A stretch of DNA of 64,000 nucleotides from Streptomyces canus (GCF_001514145.1 NZ_KQ948663.1:382482-446481), one strand, 5' to 3'. Positions 1 to 8,815 are shown, counted from the first letter of the stretch. A program made the numbers and translations. Notes: generated by a model not told the origin, from the sequence alone.

Positions 1-168
1 AGGTGGGCCGGACGGCCTGTGCGCAGGGACAGCGGGGGCCGCGATCGTGGTCGCAGGCATATGGTCGCCGCGATCCGCGGTGGGCACGGGCTCCGCCCAG
101 GTCGGGGTGGGTGAGGACATGCGTCTGCCCTCCCGGTCGTGGGGTGGGAGGGCAGAGGGGGGAGCGGG

Positions 169-720
169 TCAGCCGTTGCGCGGGCTGGGGAAGGCGGTGG
201 GTCTTGCCTCGTCGCGGAGGGTGGGGCTGCCCGCGGTGGGCTGGGTCGGCATGGAGCGGGCCGCGGGAACCGTCGGAACCGTCGGAACCGTGGGGATGCC
301 GGTGTTGACACTGACCGTGCGGGCCCCCGACGTCTCCGTGGCCCGCTCGGCGTCGGCAGTCGCCTGGGCCGCGGCGCGGCGGGCGCCGTAACGGCGGTGG
401 ACCGCCTGCTTGGTGACGCCGAGGGCGGAGCCCACCGCGTCCCACGAGAAGCCGAGCGAGCGGTCGAAGTCGACCGCGGCCGTCACCAGGGTCTCGACGC
501 TGTCCCGCAGTTCCTGCGCGAGACGGACCGTGGGGGCGGGGGCGCGTCCGTAGACGACGAAGCCCGTGGAGGGGCCGGAGCGGCGCGGGCGGTAGACGTT
601 GCCCAACTGGGCCGTCAGGGTGCGCAGTGCGTCCACCTGCCGGCGGACCCGCTCGATGTCCCGCACCAGCAAGTGCAGGCTGGCCCGAGCCTGGGCGTCG
701 TGAGTTGCGTGGTCGGCCAT
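169..720 (-). CDS. Hypothetical HTH (putative DNA-binding) protein
   Basis: Predicted 183-residue cytoplasmic protein. Residues 91-112 (FSWDAVGSALGVTKQAVHRR) read as a helix-turn-helix of the kind that checks identity after an SW..(I/V)G motif, preceded by a helical stretch at 10-95. The C-terminal 60 residues are Pro/Thr-rich and low complexity, including a three-fold PTV repeat. The ATG at 720 is preferred over an upstream TTG at 726. The gene faces away from fmt and has a perfect inverted repeat about 60 bp upstream of its start. The shorter protein at 10994-11380 carries the same type of HTH. Target and role are unknown. Confidence 0.75.
   Translation of the reverse strand: MADHATHDAQARASLHLLVRDIERVRRQVDALRTLTAQLGNVYRPRRSGPSTGFVVYGRAPAPTVRLAQELRDSVETLVTAAVDFDRSLGFSWDAVGSALGVTKQAVHRRYGARRAAAQATADAERATETSGARTVSVNTGIPTVPTVPTVPAARSMPTQPTAGSPTLRDEARPTAFPSPRNG
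266..292. repeat. Three tandem 9-bp units inside the HTH gene
   Basis: The unit GGAACCGTC occurs three times in a row (last base of the third copy differs). In the minus-strand gene this encodes a Pro-Thr-Val run in the disordered tail, so copy number can change by whole codons without breaking the frame. Confidence 0.8.
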
Positions 721-777
721 GAACAAGCCTCTCGAACCGGCGTTGAAAAAGGATGGGGCCGTGATCGCGGCCCGTTG

Positions 778-798
778 TGGTCAACTCTTTCTTGACCA
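778..798. promoter_or_regulatory. Perfect inverted repeat between the HTH gene and fmt
   Basis: TGGTCAA, 7-bp spacer, TTGACCA: perfect 7-bp arms. It lies 58 bp upstream of the HTH gene start and about 200 bp upstream of fmt. The simplest reading is an operator for the adjacent HTH protein. No T-run follows, so a terminator is unlikely. Confidence 0.5.
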
Positions 799-1003
799 AC
801 GCGTTTACGCTCCGCTGGTCACGCAGTGGGGGCGTACCGGCATATGCGTGCGCCGGGTGGGGGGGGTTCGCGCCTTGGTCGGGAACAGGGCCTCGCCGGT
901 GGGGTCCCTCTCCGGCCGTGCGGCGGTCGGTGCTCGCCATAGAATTGTGCGCTGCCCGTCATCACCCGTCCGAGTCACCCCGTCCGAGAGGCCCTGTCCA
1001 CCC

Positions 1004-1936
1004 ATGAAGCTCGTCTTCGCCGGTACCCCCGAGGTCGCCGTTCCCGCTCTGGACGCTCTCATCGCCTCCGGGCGGCATGAGGTCGCCGCCGTCGTCACGC
1101 GGCCGGACGCGCCGGCCGGGCGGGGGCGCAGGATGGTCGCGAGCCCGGTCGCGGAGCGGGCCGAGGAGGCGGGGATCGAGGTGCTGAAGCCCGTCAAGCC
1201 GCGGGATCCGGAGTTCCTCGAGCGGCTTCGTGAGATCGCCCCGGACTGCTGCCCCGTCGTCGCCTACGGCGCCCTTCTGCCCCGAGTCGCCCTCGACATC
1301 CCCGCCCACGGCTGGGTCAACCTGCACTTCTCGCTGCTGCCCGCCTGGCGTGGGGCCGCTCCTGTGCAGCACTCGATCATGGCGGGCGACGAGATCACGG
1401 GAGCTTCGACCTTCCTCATCGAGGAGGGGCTCGACTCCGGGCCCGTCTATGGCACCGTCACGGAGGAGATCCGGCACACCGACACCAGTGGTGACCTGCT
1501 GACCCGGCTCGCCTTCGCCGGTGCGGGGCTGTTGGGCGCGACCATGGACGGCATCGCCGACGGCACGCTGAAGGCGGTACCGCAGCCGTCGGAGGGCATC
1601 ACCGTCGCGCCGAAGATCACCGTGGAGGACGCGCGGGTCGACTGGACCGCGCCTGCCCTGCGGGTGGACCGGATCGTGCGGGGGTGTCACCCCTCGCCCG
1701 GCGCCTGGACGACCTTCCGCGGCGAGCGGCTCAAGCTCATCCAGGTCCAGCCGGTTCCCGGCCGGACGGATCTCGCCCCGGGCGCCCTCGCCGTCGGCAA
1801 GAACAGCGTCCACGTCGGAACCGGGTCGTACGGCGTCGAGCTGCTGTGGGTGCAGGCACAGGGGAAGAAGCCGATGAAGGCCGCGGACTGGGCGCGGGGC
1901 GTCAGGATCTCGGACGGGGAGACCCTCGGCGGGTGA
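1004..1936 (+). CDS. fmt: Methionyl-tRNA formyltransferase
   Basis: 310 aa, the usual Fmt length. It transfers a formyl group from 10-formyl-THF to Met-tRNAi in the cytoplasm for translation initiation. The N-terminal formyltransferase domain starts MKLVFAGTPEVA. The catalytic set is visible at N106, H108 and D144 within NLHFSLLPAWRGAAP and EGLDSGP, the same positions as in E. coli Fmt. The C-terminal domain (about 205-305) binds tRNA. ATG 1004 is chosen because homology begins there; the frame is open upstream but has no Fmt sequence. A TAGAAT element at 940-945 could be its -10. rsmB lies downstream, the common actinobacterial neighbour. Confidence 0.97.
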   Translation: MKLVFAGTPEVAVPALDALIASGRHEVAAVVTRPDAPAGRGRRMVASPVAERAEEAGIEVLKPVKPRDPEFLERLREIAPDCCPVVAYGALLPRVALDIPAHGWVNLHFSLLPAWRGAAPVQHSIMAGDEITGASTFLIEEGLDSGPVYGTVTEEIRHTDTSGDLLTRLAFAGAGLLGATMDGIADGTLKAVPQPSEGITVAPKITVEDARVDWTAPALRVDRIVRGCHPSPGAWTTFRGERLKLIQVQPVPGRTDLAPGALAVGKNSVHVGTGSYGVELLWVQAQGKKPMKAADWARGVRISDGETLGG

Positions 1937-2110
1937 CGCGCCGGCGACGGCGTGGCTGGGCTGCCGACAGTGGCCGGTCCCTGGCTGGCGACGGCGACTA
2001 CGAGTCGCAGGGCGCCGGTCTCCGGCACGGTCCGGTGGCGCCGGACGACCGTGGTCAGGACGGCGAGCGTGAGGGCGGGATGCCGGAAGGCGAGCCTGCC
2101 GGTCGGGTGG

Positions 2111-2455
2111 CGTCGGTCGTCGGAAAGCCGGGGGCCGGGCTCCTGGCGGTGGGCGGTGGTCGGCGGATCGGTGGGTGGTCGCGTCGGCGGCTGGTGGTGT
2201 GTGTCCTGGGGATGCTCGAGTCTTTTGCAGGTCGTGCGGGCAGGAGGCCTGGGTCGCGGGGGGTCGGTTGTGGGAGTGCCGGGGCCGGTCGGCGGTGGTC
2301 GGCGGTTTGGTGAGTGGTCGCGTCGGCGGCCGGTGGCCCGGCCCATCGGGGTGCCTGTGTCCGGCAGGTCGTGCGGGCGGGAGGCCGGAGTCCCCGTTGT
2401 CGGAGTGCCGCGGCCTGGCTCCGCCGCATGGCGGTGGTCGGTGGGATCGGGTGCG
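2111..2455. repeat. Degenerate direct repeats filling the fmt-rsmB gap
   Basis: The 640-bp gene-free gap (1937-2576) contains about two and a half imperfect copies of a 130-150-bp GC-rich unit. Matching blocks are GTGGTCGGCGG at 2156 and 2295, GTGGTCGCGTCGGCGGC near 2175 and 2314, GCAGGTCGTGCGGGC at 2227 and 2364, and the (C/G)GGA..GCCG.GGCC block at 2121, 2272 and 2401. I found no frame with protein-like composition on either strand. Confidence 0.7.
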
Positions 2456-2576
2456 TGCCCGGCTCCGGCATGTGATGTCCCGCCTCGGGATCAGCCGGGG
2501 CCTCGAACGGTGACGTCGCCTCCCGCGGACGTACGCTTGGGGCGTCACCAGACCTTGAACCCGGAGCACCTTTTTC

Positions 2577-3995
2577 GTGAGCGACCAGCCCCGTCGGCCC
2601 CACAAAACCGGCAAGCCCTACCGTCGGCCCCAGAAGGACCCCGTCCGCATCCTCGCCTTCGAGGCGCTGCGGGCCGTGGACGAGCGGGACGCGTACGCCA
2701 ACCTCGTCCTGCCGCCGCTGTTGCGGAAAGCGCGGGAGAAGGGCGGCTTCGAGGCGCGGGACGCTGCGCTCGCCACTGAGCTCGTGTACGGGACACTGCG
2801 CCGGCAGGGGACGTACGACGCGATCATCGCCGCGTGTGTCGACCGGCCGCTCCGCGAGGTCGATCCGCCGGTGCTCGACGTGCTGAGCCTCGGGGCGCAT
2901 CAGCTGCTCGGGACGCGCATCCCGACGCACGCCGCCGTGTCCGCCTCCGTCGAACTCGCGCGGGTCGTACTCGGTGACGGACGCGCCAAGTTCGTCAACG
3001 CCGTACTGCGGAAGATCGCGCAGGAAGACCTCGACGGGTGGATCGCCAAAGTGGCTCCGCCCTACGACGACGATCCCGAGGACCATCTCGCCGTCGTCCA
3101 CTCCCACCCCCGCTGGGTCGTCTCCGCGCTGTGGGACTCCCTCGGCGGCGGGCGAGCCGGCATCGAGCGGCTGCTGGTGGCCGACAACGAGCGGCCCGAG
3201 GTGACCCTCGTCGCCCGGCCGGGGCGGTCCACCGCCGAGGAACTGCTCCGCGAGGAGTCCGCTGTGGCGGGGCGCTGGTCGCCGTATGCCGTACGGCTGT
3301 CCGAGGGCGGTGAGCCCGGTGCCGTCGACGCCGTACGGGAAGGCCGGGCCGGGGTGCAGGACGAGGGGAGTCAGCTTGTCGCGCTGGCCCTCGCGAACGC
3401 GCCTGTCGAGGGCCGGGACGAGAAGTGGCTCGACGGGTGCGCGGGGCCCGGTGGCAAGGCCGCGCTGCTCGCCGCACTCGCCGCCGAGCGGGGGGCCATG
3501 CTGCTCGCCTCCGAGAAGCAGCCGCACCGGGCCGGACTCGTCGCCAAGGCGCTCGCCGGGAATCCCGGGCCGTACCAGGTCATCGCCGCGGACGGGACGC
3601 GGCCGCCGTGGCAGCCGGGGAGTTTCGACCGGGTGCTGATGGATGTGCCGTGCACGGGACTCGGGGCGTTGCGGCGTCGGCCGGAGGCAAGGTGGCGGCG
3701 TCGGCCCGAGGATCTGGAGGGGTTCGGGCCGTTGCAGCGGGAGTTGTTGAGCACCGCACTGGACTCCGTCCGGGTCGGCGGGGTCGTCGGGTACGCCACT
3801 TGTTCGCCCCACCTTGCGGAGACGCGGGCCGTGGTGGAGGACGTGCTCAAACAGTGGCCGTCCGCCGAACTGGTCGATGCGCGGCCGTTGTTCCCCGGCG
3901 TGCCGGAGCTGGGGGAGGGGCCGGACGTTCAGTTGTGGCCGCATGTGCACGGCACGGATGCGATGTATCTGGCGGTCATCCGTAGGACGGGGTGA
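2577..3995 (+). CDS. rsmB: 16S rRNA m5C967 methyltransferase RsmB (Sun/Fmu)
   Basis: 472 aa; SAM-dependent methylation of a 16S rRNA cytosine. A NusB-like RNA-binding domain occupies about 20-150. The Rossmann methyltransferase domain has the SAM loop LDGCAGPGGK (285-294) and the two cysteines typical of m5C RNA methyltransferases: C359 in DVPCTGLGAL (catalytic) and C409 in YATCSPH (product release). GTG 2577 follows a GGAG about 12 bases upstream. It ends one base from the stop of the convergent MMPL gene, leaving no room for a terminator. Confidence 0.95.
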   Translation: MSDQPRRPHKTGKPYRRPQKDPVRILAFEALRAVDERDAYANLVLPPLLRKAREKGGFEARDAALATELVYGTLRRQGTYDAIIAACVDRPLREVDPPVLDVLSLGAHQLLGTRIPTHAAVSASVELARVVLGDGRAKFVNAVLRKIAQEDLDGWIAKVAPPYDDDPEDHLAVVHSHPRWVVSALWDSLGGGRAGIERLLVADNERPEVTLVARPGRSTAEELLREESAVAGRWSPYAVRLSEGGEPGAVDAVREGRAGVQDEGSQLVALALANAPVEGRDEKWLDGCAGPGGKAALLAALAAERGAMLLASEKQPHRAGLVAKALAGNPGPYQVIAADGTRPPWQPGSFDRVLMDVPCTGLGALRRRPEARWRRRPEDLEGFGPLQRELLSTALDSVRVGGVVGYATCSPHLAETRAVVEDVLKQWPSAELVDARPLFPGVPELGEGPDVQLWPHVHGTDAMYLAVIRRTG

Positions 3996-3996
3996 T

Positions 3997-6153
3997 CTAG
4001 TCGGGTGTCCGCCGCGCCGTCGTGGCCGGTCGCGCAGTTCCCCGCGCCTCTGGGGCGGTCGGCCCACCGTTGGCCAGTTTGCTGGGCCACCACACCTTCT
4101 CGCCCACGTCCAGGAACAGGGATGTGACCAGCACCGACCGCACGATGAACGTGTCCAGCAGGACGCCCAGCGCCACCGTGAAGCCGATCTCCGCGAAGGC
4201 GACCATCGGCAGGGTGCCGAGGGCGGCGAAGGTGCCGGCCAGGACCAGGCCGGCGGAGGTGATGACGGCGCCGGTCGCGGCCAGACCCGTGATCACGCCC
4301 GCGCGGGTGCCTCCGTGGGCCGCCTCCTCGCGGATGCGGGTGGTCAGGAAGATGTTGTAGTCGATGCCGAGGGCCACCAGGAAGACGAAGACGAACAGCG
4401 GGAAGTCCGTGGACTCGCCCGCGTAGTCGAACACGTGGCGGAAGGCCAGGGCGCTGAGGCCCAGGGCCGCCGCGAAGGACAGGATCACCGTCCCGATCAG
4501 CAGCAGCGGGGCGATCAGGGCGCGCAGCAGGCCGCACAGGATCAGCAGGACGACCGCGAGCACCAGCGGGATGATCAGGATGTTGTCGTGCGTGGTCGCC
4601 TTGTCCATGTCGAGCAGGGCGGCCGTACCGCCGCCTACCTGGGCGTCGGCGTCCGGGACGGCGTGGACGGCGTCCCGGACCCGTTCCACCGTCTGTTTTG
4701 CGGCCTCGCTGTCGGCCGGGGCGGTCATCGTCGCCTCGAAGAGGACCTTGCCCTCGTGCGACGGTTTCGTGCCCGGTGGCAGGCCGAGGGACGTGGGCAC
4801 GACTCCCCGGGTTCCCGCGACCGCCTCGCCGACCTGCCGTGCCTGGGCCTGGTTGCTGACGACGACCAGGGGATCGCCGCTGCCCGCCGGGAAGTACTGC
4901 GCGGACACCTCCTGGCCGGTGATCGAGTCCGGTTTCCCGGTGAACGCGTCCGCGTTGCTGATGCCTTCGGCACGCAGCTGGATCAGGCCGAGCGAGCAGA
5001 TCACGAGGGCCGCGGCCGTGGCGCTCCAGACCATCCGGGGGCGCAGGGCCATACGGCGGCCGGCGCGGGCCCAGAGGCCGGTCTCGATGCGGTCGGGGTC
5101 GCCGAAGTGCGGGATGGCCGGCCAGAAGATCCAGCGGCCGAAGATCACCAGCAGGGCCGGGAACAGGGTCGTCATCGCCAGCAGGGCGACCGCGACACCG
5201 ATCGCGGCGACCGGGCCGAGGCCCCGGGTCGAGTTCATCTCGGCGGTCAGCAGGACCAGCATGCTCAGGACGACGGTCGCGCCGGAGGCGAGCACTGCCG
5301 GGCCCGCGCGGTGCAGGGCGAGGGCCATCGCCTCGTGGCGGTCCTCGTGGTGGTGCAGTTCCTCCCGGTAGCGGGCGACCAGCAACAGGGCATAGTCGGT
5401 CCCCGCGCCGAAGACGAGCACGGTCAGAATGCCCGCGCTCTGGCCGTTGACCGTCAGTCCCGCGTGCTCGGCGAGCAGGTAGATGAAGGCCTGCGCGGTG
5501 AACAGCGCGGCGACCACGGAGAGCAGCGGGACCAGGAGCAGGGTGGGGCTGCGGAAGGTGATGAGCAGCATGACGATGACGACGGCCATCGCCGACAGCA
5601 GCAGAGTCGAGTCGATGCCCTCGAAGGCCTCGGAGAAGTCCGCGGACGTGCCGCCGGGGCCGGTGATGTGCACGGCGAGGCCGTCGCCGCCCTTGCCCAC
5701 GACGTCACGGATGGAGTCGACGGCGGGCGAGATCTCCTCCCAGCCCTTCTCGTCCATGGTGATCGGGACGAGGATCTGGGCCGCGCGCGGGTCGCTTTGC
5801 CGGTCGTAGATCGGGCCCCGGGTCTCCGAGCCGCGGATGCCGTGTGCGGTGAGCTGTTTGATCTCGGCCGTGTCCTTGGCGATCGCGGCCCGCTCCTGCG
5901 GTGTGAGGCCGCTCTCGCGCGCGTAGACGACGACCGCGGGGATCTGTTCCGGCCGGAAGTCCTCGGAGAGCTGGAGGACCTGGGTCGACTCCGCGGAGCC
6001 GGGCAGCCAGGAGGCCGCGTCGTTGTCCTGGGCGTCGGTGAGCTTGGAGGCGAGGGGCGCCGTCAGGAACAGCACCACCAGCCACAGCGCCAGCACTACC
6101 CACTTGGCACGTCGTCCGCAGACGACGTGCGCGATGCCTCGATTCCCGGTCAT
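3997..6153 (-). CDS. MMPL-family (RND-type) membrane transporter
   Basis: 718 aa with the two-fold MMPL architecture: a membrane helix at about 20-40, a large periplasmic-side loop to about 190, five helices, a second loop, then a second five-helix bundle. Both conserved Asp-Tyr proton-relay motifs are present (FGAGTDYALLLV and ALGIDYNIF). The family exports lipids or hydrophobic compounds using proton motive force; the substrate here is unknown. ATG 6153 has a GGGGGTGG ribosome site; a GTG 18 bases upstream is possible. The last 15 or so codons (ARGTARPATTARR) are encoded by a dispersed Streptomyces repeat, so the natural C-terminus was probably shorter. Confidence 0.9.
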   Translation of the reverse strand: MTGNRGIAHVVCGRRAKWVVLALWLVVLFLTAPLASKLTDAQDNDAASWLPGSAESTQVLQLSEDFRPEQIPAVVVYARESGLTPQERAAIAKDTAEIKQLTAHGIRGSETRGPIYDRQSDPRAAQILVPITMDEKGWEEISPAVDSIRDVVGKGGDGLAVHITGPGGTSADFSEAFEGIDSTLLLSAMAVVIVMLLITFRSPTLLLVPLLSVVAALFTAQAFIYLLAEHAGLTVNGQSAGILTVLVFGAGTDYALLLVARYREELHHHEDRHEAMALALHRAGPAVLASGATVVLSMLVLLTAEMNSTRGLGPVAAIGVAVALLAMTTLFPALLVIFGRWIFWPAIPHFGDPDRIETGLWARAGRRMALRPRMVWSATAAALVICSLGLIQLRAEGISNADAFTGKPDSITGQEVSAQYFPAGSGDPLVVVSNQAQARQVGEAVAGTRGVVPTSLGLPPGTKPSHEGKVLFEATMTAPADSEAAKQTVERVRDAVHAVPDADAQVGGGTAALLDMDKATTHDNILIIPLVLAVVLLILCGLLRALIAPLLLIGTVILSFAAALGLSALAFRHVFDYAGESTDFPLFVFVFLVALGIDYNIFLTTRIREEAAHGGTRAGVITGLAATGAVITSAGLVLAGTFAALGTLPMVAFAEIGFTVALGVLLDTFIVRSVLVTSLFLDVGEKVWWPSKLANGGPTAPEARGTARPATTARRTPD
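4022..4056 (-). repeat. Dispersed Streptomyces repeat element, copy A
   Basis: On the minus strand this reads GGCGCGGGGAACTGCGCGAC (core 4029-4048). The same core, with one mismatch, occurs at 58502-58521. From memory, this string is scattered between genes in many Streptomyces genomes. Here it is read as the C-terminal codons of the MMPL gene. Confidence 0.75.
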
Positions 6154-6287
6154 GGCCACCCCCGGCGCCACCAGTCGAGCCGATCAGCCGCCCAGCATGA
6201 CACGCACAGGTCGTCCACAACATCCGATGAACGGCTTAGGTCTGGACCGGCGCGCTCCTTCGCGCCCCGGCATGGGAGGCTTGGGGC

Positions 6288-6974
6288 ATGGCCGCGCAGA
6301 TCAATCCCAGCATCCTGTCCGCCGACTTCGCCCGCCTCGCGGACGAGGCGAAGGCGGTCGAGGGAGCCGACTGGCTCCACGTAGACGTCATGGACAACCA
6401 TTTCGTCCCGAACCTCACGCTCGGGGTGCCGGTCGTAGAGTCTCTGGCCCGTGCGACGGACACCCCGCTGGACTGCCATCTGATGATCGAGGCCCCCGAT
6501 CGCTGGGCGCCCCAGTACGTAGAGGCGGGGGCTTCCTCCGTCACCTTCCATGTGGAGGCTGCCGCCGCTCCGGTCCGGCTCGCCCGGGAGATCCGGGCCA
6601 AGGGCGCCCGCGCCTCCATGGCGCTGAAGCCCGCGACGCCCATCGAGCCGTACGAGGACCTGCTCCCCGAGCTCGACATGCTGCTGATCATGACGGTCGA
6701 ACCCGGTTTCGGGGGACAGGCCTTCCTCGACATCATGCTCCCGAAGATTCGCCGGACCCGCGAGTTGATCAGCAAGCACGGGCTTGAGCTGTGGCTCCAG
6801 GTCGACGGTGGCGTCTCGGCCGCCACCATCGAGCGCTGCGCGGACGCGGGCGCCGATGTCTTCGTCGCCGGGTCCGCGGTCTACGGGGCGTCCGACCCCG
6901 CCGAGGCGGTACGTGTATTGCGCAACCAGGCGGAGGGGGCGACCGCTAAGGCTTCGTGGGCGTGCGACCACTGA
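6288..6974 (+). CDS. rpe: Ribulose-phosphate 3-epimerase
   Basis: 228 aa TIM barrel that interconverts ribulose-5-P and xylulose-5-P in the pentose phosphate pathway. The metal/catalytic residues are visible: H31 and D33 in HVDVMDNHF, the His of DCHLMIE, and the Asp of VDGGVS. The phosphate-binding GSAVYG lies near the end. A GGGAGG sits nine bases before ATG 6288. It is divergent from the MMPL gene and followed by a sugar-sensing regulator. Confidence 0.97.
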   Translation: MAAQINPSILSADFARLADEAKAVEGADWLHVDVMDNHFVPNLTLGVPVVESLARATDTPLDCHLMIEAPDRWAPQYVEAGASSVTFHVEAAAAPVRLAREIRAKGARASMALKPATPIEPYEDLLPELDMLLIMTVEPGFGGQAFLDIMLPKIRRTRELISKHGLELWLQVDGGVSAATIERCADAGADVFVAGSAVYGASDPAEAVRVLRNQAEGATAKASWACDH

Positions 6975-7076
6975 GCCAAGGGAACGTGAACGGCTTCGAT
7001 CAGGGCTGATCAAGTGCGCCGGATCTGCAAGGATGAACGGCGAATCCAGAGTGTGAACAGCAGTGAGGAGATCGCC

Positions 7077-8096
7077 GTGTCGGGTATGTCGGCTGGCCGG
7101 TCAGCCATGCGGATGGGACCCGCTGAGCTGGTGCAGGCGGCGGCCATGGCCCGCCGCTTCTACCTCGAGGGCAAGTCCAAGATCCAGATCGCGGAGGAGT
7201 TCGGCGTCAGCCGCTTCAAGGTGGCCCGGGTCCTGGAGACCGCTCTCGAACGGGATCTCGTACGCATCGAGATCCGTGTGCCGGCCGAGCTGGACGCCGA
7301 GCGCTCAGACGCGCTCCGCGCCCGCTACGGCCTCAGGCACGCCGTCGTGGTCGAGTCCCCGGCCGAGGCCCAGGACTCGCCCGACCCCGAGAACCTGGGA
7401 GAAGTGGCCGCCGACCTGCTCGGCGAACTGGTCGACGAGGGCGACATCCTGGGCCTGGCCTGGGGTCGTTCCACCATCCACATGGCGGCCGCCCTCGACC
7501 GGCTGCCACCGTGCACGGTGGTGCAGTTGACGGGTGTCTACGACGCCGGGACCGCCGAGCGCGGTTCGGTGGAGGCGGTGCGGCGGGCCGCCCAGGTGTC
7601 CGGCGGGGACGCCCACCCCATCTACGCGCCGATGCTGCTGCCGGACGCGGCCACCGCGGCCGCGTTGCGCAACCAGACAGGGATCGCCCGGGCCTTCGAG
7701 TACTTCGACAAGGTCACGGTCGCCTGTGTCTCCATCGGTTCCTGGGAGCCGGGCATCTCGACGGTGCACGACATGCTCAGCGACGAGGAGCGCGGCCACT
7801 ACGCCTCGCTCGGGGTCGCCGCCGAGATGTCCGCGCACCTCTTCGACGCGGAGGGGCGCAGGGTCGGGCGGGACCTGGGCGAGCGGTGCATCACCGTCAA
7901 GGCCGACCAGCTCCGCCGTATCCCCGAGGTCGTCGCGATCGCCGGGGGACAGCGCAAGGCGGCGGCGATCGACGCGGTGCTGCGGTCCGGACTCGTCACC
8001 AGCCTGGTGACGGACACCTCCGCCGCGGACTACCTGATGACGGCGGGGACGACTCCGAAGCCGGCACTCAACAGGTCGGACCCGGACGGGCCCTGA
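7077..8096 (+). CDS. SorC/DeoR-type sugar-binding transcriptional regulator
   Basis: 339 aa. The N-terminal HTH is at about 20-60 (YLEGKSKIQIAEEFGVSRFK), followed by a SorC-type sugar-phosphate-binding domain with LAWGRSTIHMAAAL and GDAHPIYAPM. Such proteins bind a sugar phosphate and release DNA. GTG 7077 is chosen because GAGGAG lies six bases upstream; an in-frame GTG at 7053 is less well placed. The neighbouring rpe suggests a pentose-phosphate effector, which is inference. Confidence 0.85.
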   Translation: MSGMSAGRSAMRMGPAELVQAAAMARRFYLEGKSKIQIAEEFGVSRFKVARVLETALERDLVRIEIRVPAELDAERSDALRARYGLRHAVVVESPAEAQDSPDPENLGEVAADLLGELVDEGDILGLAWGRSTIHMAAALDRLPPCTVVQLTGVYDAGTAERGSVEAVRRAAQVSGGDAHPIYAPMLLPDAATAAALRNQTGIARAFEYFDKVTVACVSIGSWEPGISTVHDMLSDEERGHYASLGVAAEMSAHLFDAEGRRVGRDLGERCITVKADQLRRIPEVVAIAGGQRKAAAIDAVLRSGLVTSLVTDTSAADYLMTAGTTPKPALNRSDPDGP

Positions 8097-8105
8097 CGGA
8101 AGGTC

Positions 8106-8504
8106 ATGCGGGACGGCCGTGGCAGCATCGGGCGCATGCTGCTGCGGTTCGTCTCCCGAATGCTCCTGTGTGTCCTGGTCCTGACGGGGTGTTCGGCCAC
8201 CGACCACGATCCCTCGCGGGGCGGCGGCCCGGCCACCGTCCAGGAGTCGAAGCTCCCGGCCGAGGCCCGGCAGACCCTCGAACTCATCGACAGGGGCGGG
8301 CCGTTCCCGTACGCCAAGGACGGCTCGGTGTTCGGGAACTTCGAGCGGCTGCTGCCCGCGCACCAGCGCGGTTACTACCACGAGTACACCGTCCCCACGC
8401 CGGGCTCGCGCGATCGCGGGGCCCGGCGCATCGTCACCGGGCAGGGCGGGGAGATCTACTACACCGATGATCACTACGACTCGTTCAGGGCGGTACTGAG
8501 ATGA
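8106..8504 (+). CDS. RNase Sa/T1-like guanyl ribonuclease, predicted lipoprotein
   Basis: 132 aa. An N-terminal hydrophobic segment ends in a lipobox (LTGC), so the mature enzyme is probably membrane-anchored outside the cell. The remainder matches RNase Sa: PFPYAKDG..FGNFERLLP, YYHEYTVPTPG, RGARRIVTG, DDHYDSF. The catalytic Glu (YHEY), Arg (RRIVTG) and His (DDHY) are all kept, but the two disulfide cysteines of RNase Sa are missing. ATG 8136 is an alternative start. The barstar gene overlaps its end by 4 bp, so toxin and inhibitor are translationally coupled. Confidence 0.85.
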   Translation: MRDGRGSIGRMLLRFVSRMLLCVLVLTGCSATDHDPSRGGGPATVQESKLPAEARQTLELIDRGGPFPYAKDGSVFGNFERLLPAHQRGYYHEYTVPTPGSRDRGARRIVTGQGGEIYYTDDHYDSFRAVLR

Positions 8505-8815
8505 CGGCACGCGTGGTCACGCTGGACCTCGACGGGGTCGCGGACAAGGCGGGCCTGATGGACCGCTGCGTCCGGGACCTGCGGCTGCCGGACTGGTTCG
8601 GCAGCAACTGGGACGCGCTGGCCGACGTCCTGTCCGACCCGGGCCTGTGGTCCGGGGACGGCTCCGAGGACGCCGGCGAAGAGGAGACCGTCGTCGTCGT
8701 ACGGAACTGGGACCGGTACGCCGGGGCGCGGCCGGACGAGTGGGCGACCGCGCGCGAGGTGTTCTCGCAGGCGTCCGCCCTCACCGTGGCGCTCGCTCTT
8801 GGAGGTTCGTCCTAA
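8501..8815 (+). CDS. Barstar-family ribonuclease inhibitor
   Basis: 104 aa, the barstar size. The signature LPDWFGSNWDALADVL (about 27-42) includes the helix that plugs the RNase active site. It starts inside the stop of the RNase gene (ATGA overlap) and has no signal peptide, as expected for a cytoplasmic inhibitor protecting the producer from a secreted RNase. Confidence 0.9.
   Translation: MTARVVTLDLDGVADKAGLMDRCVRDLRLPDWFGSNWDALADVLSDPGLWSGDGSEDAGEEETVVVVRNWDRYAGARPDEWATAREVFSQASALTVALALGGSS

Noticed and set aside
962..2614. Long minus-strand open frame opposite fmt and the repeat region
   Set aside because: It is antisense to fmt with Pro/Arg-rich low-complexity composition and no recognisable domain, as expected from GC-rich shadow frames.
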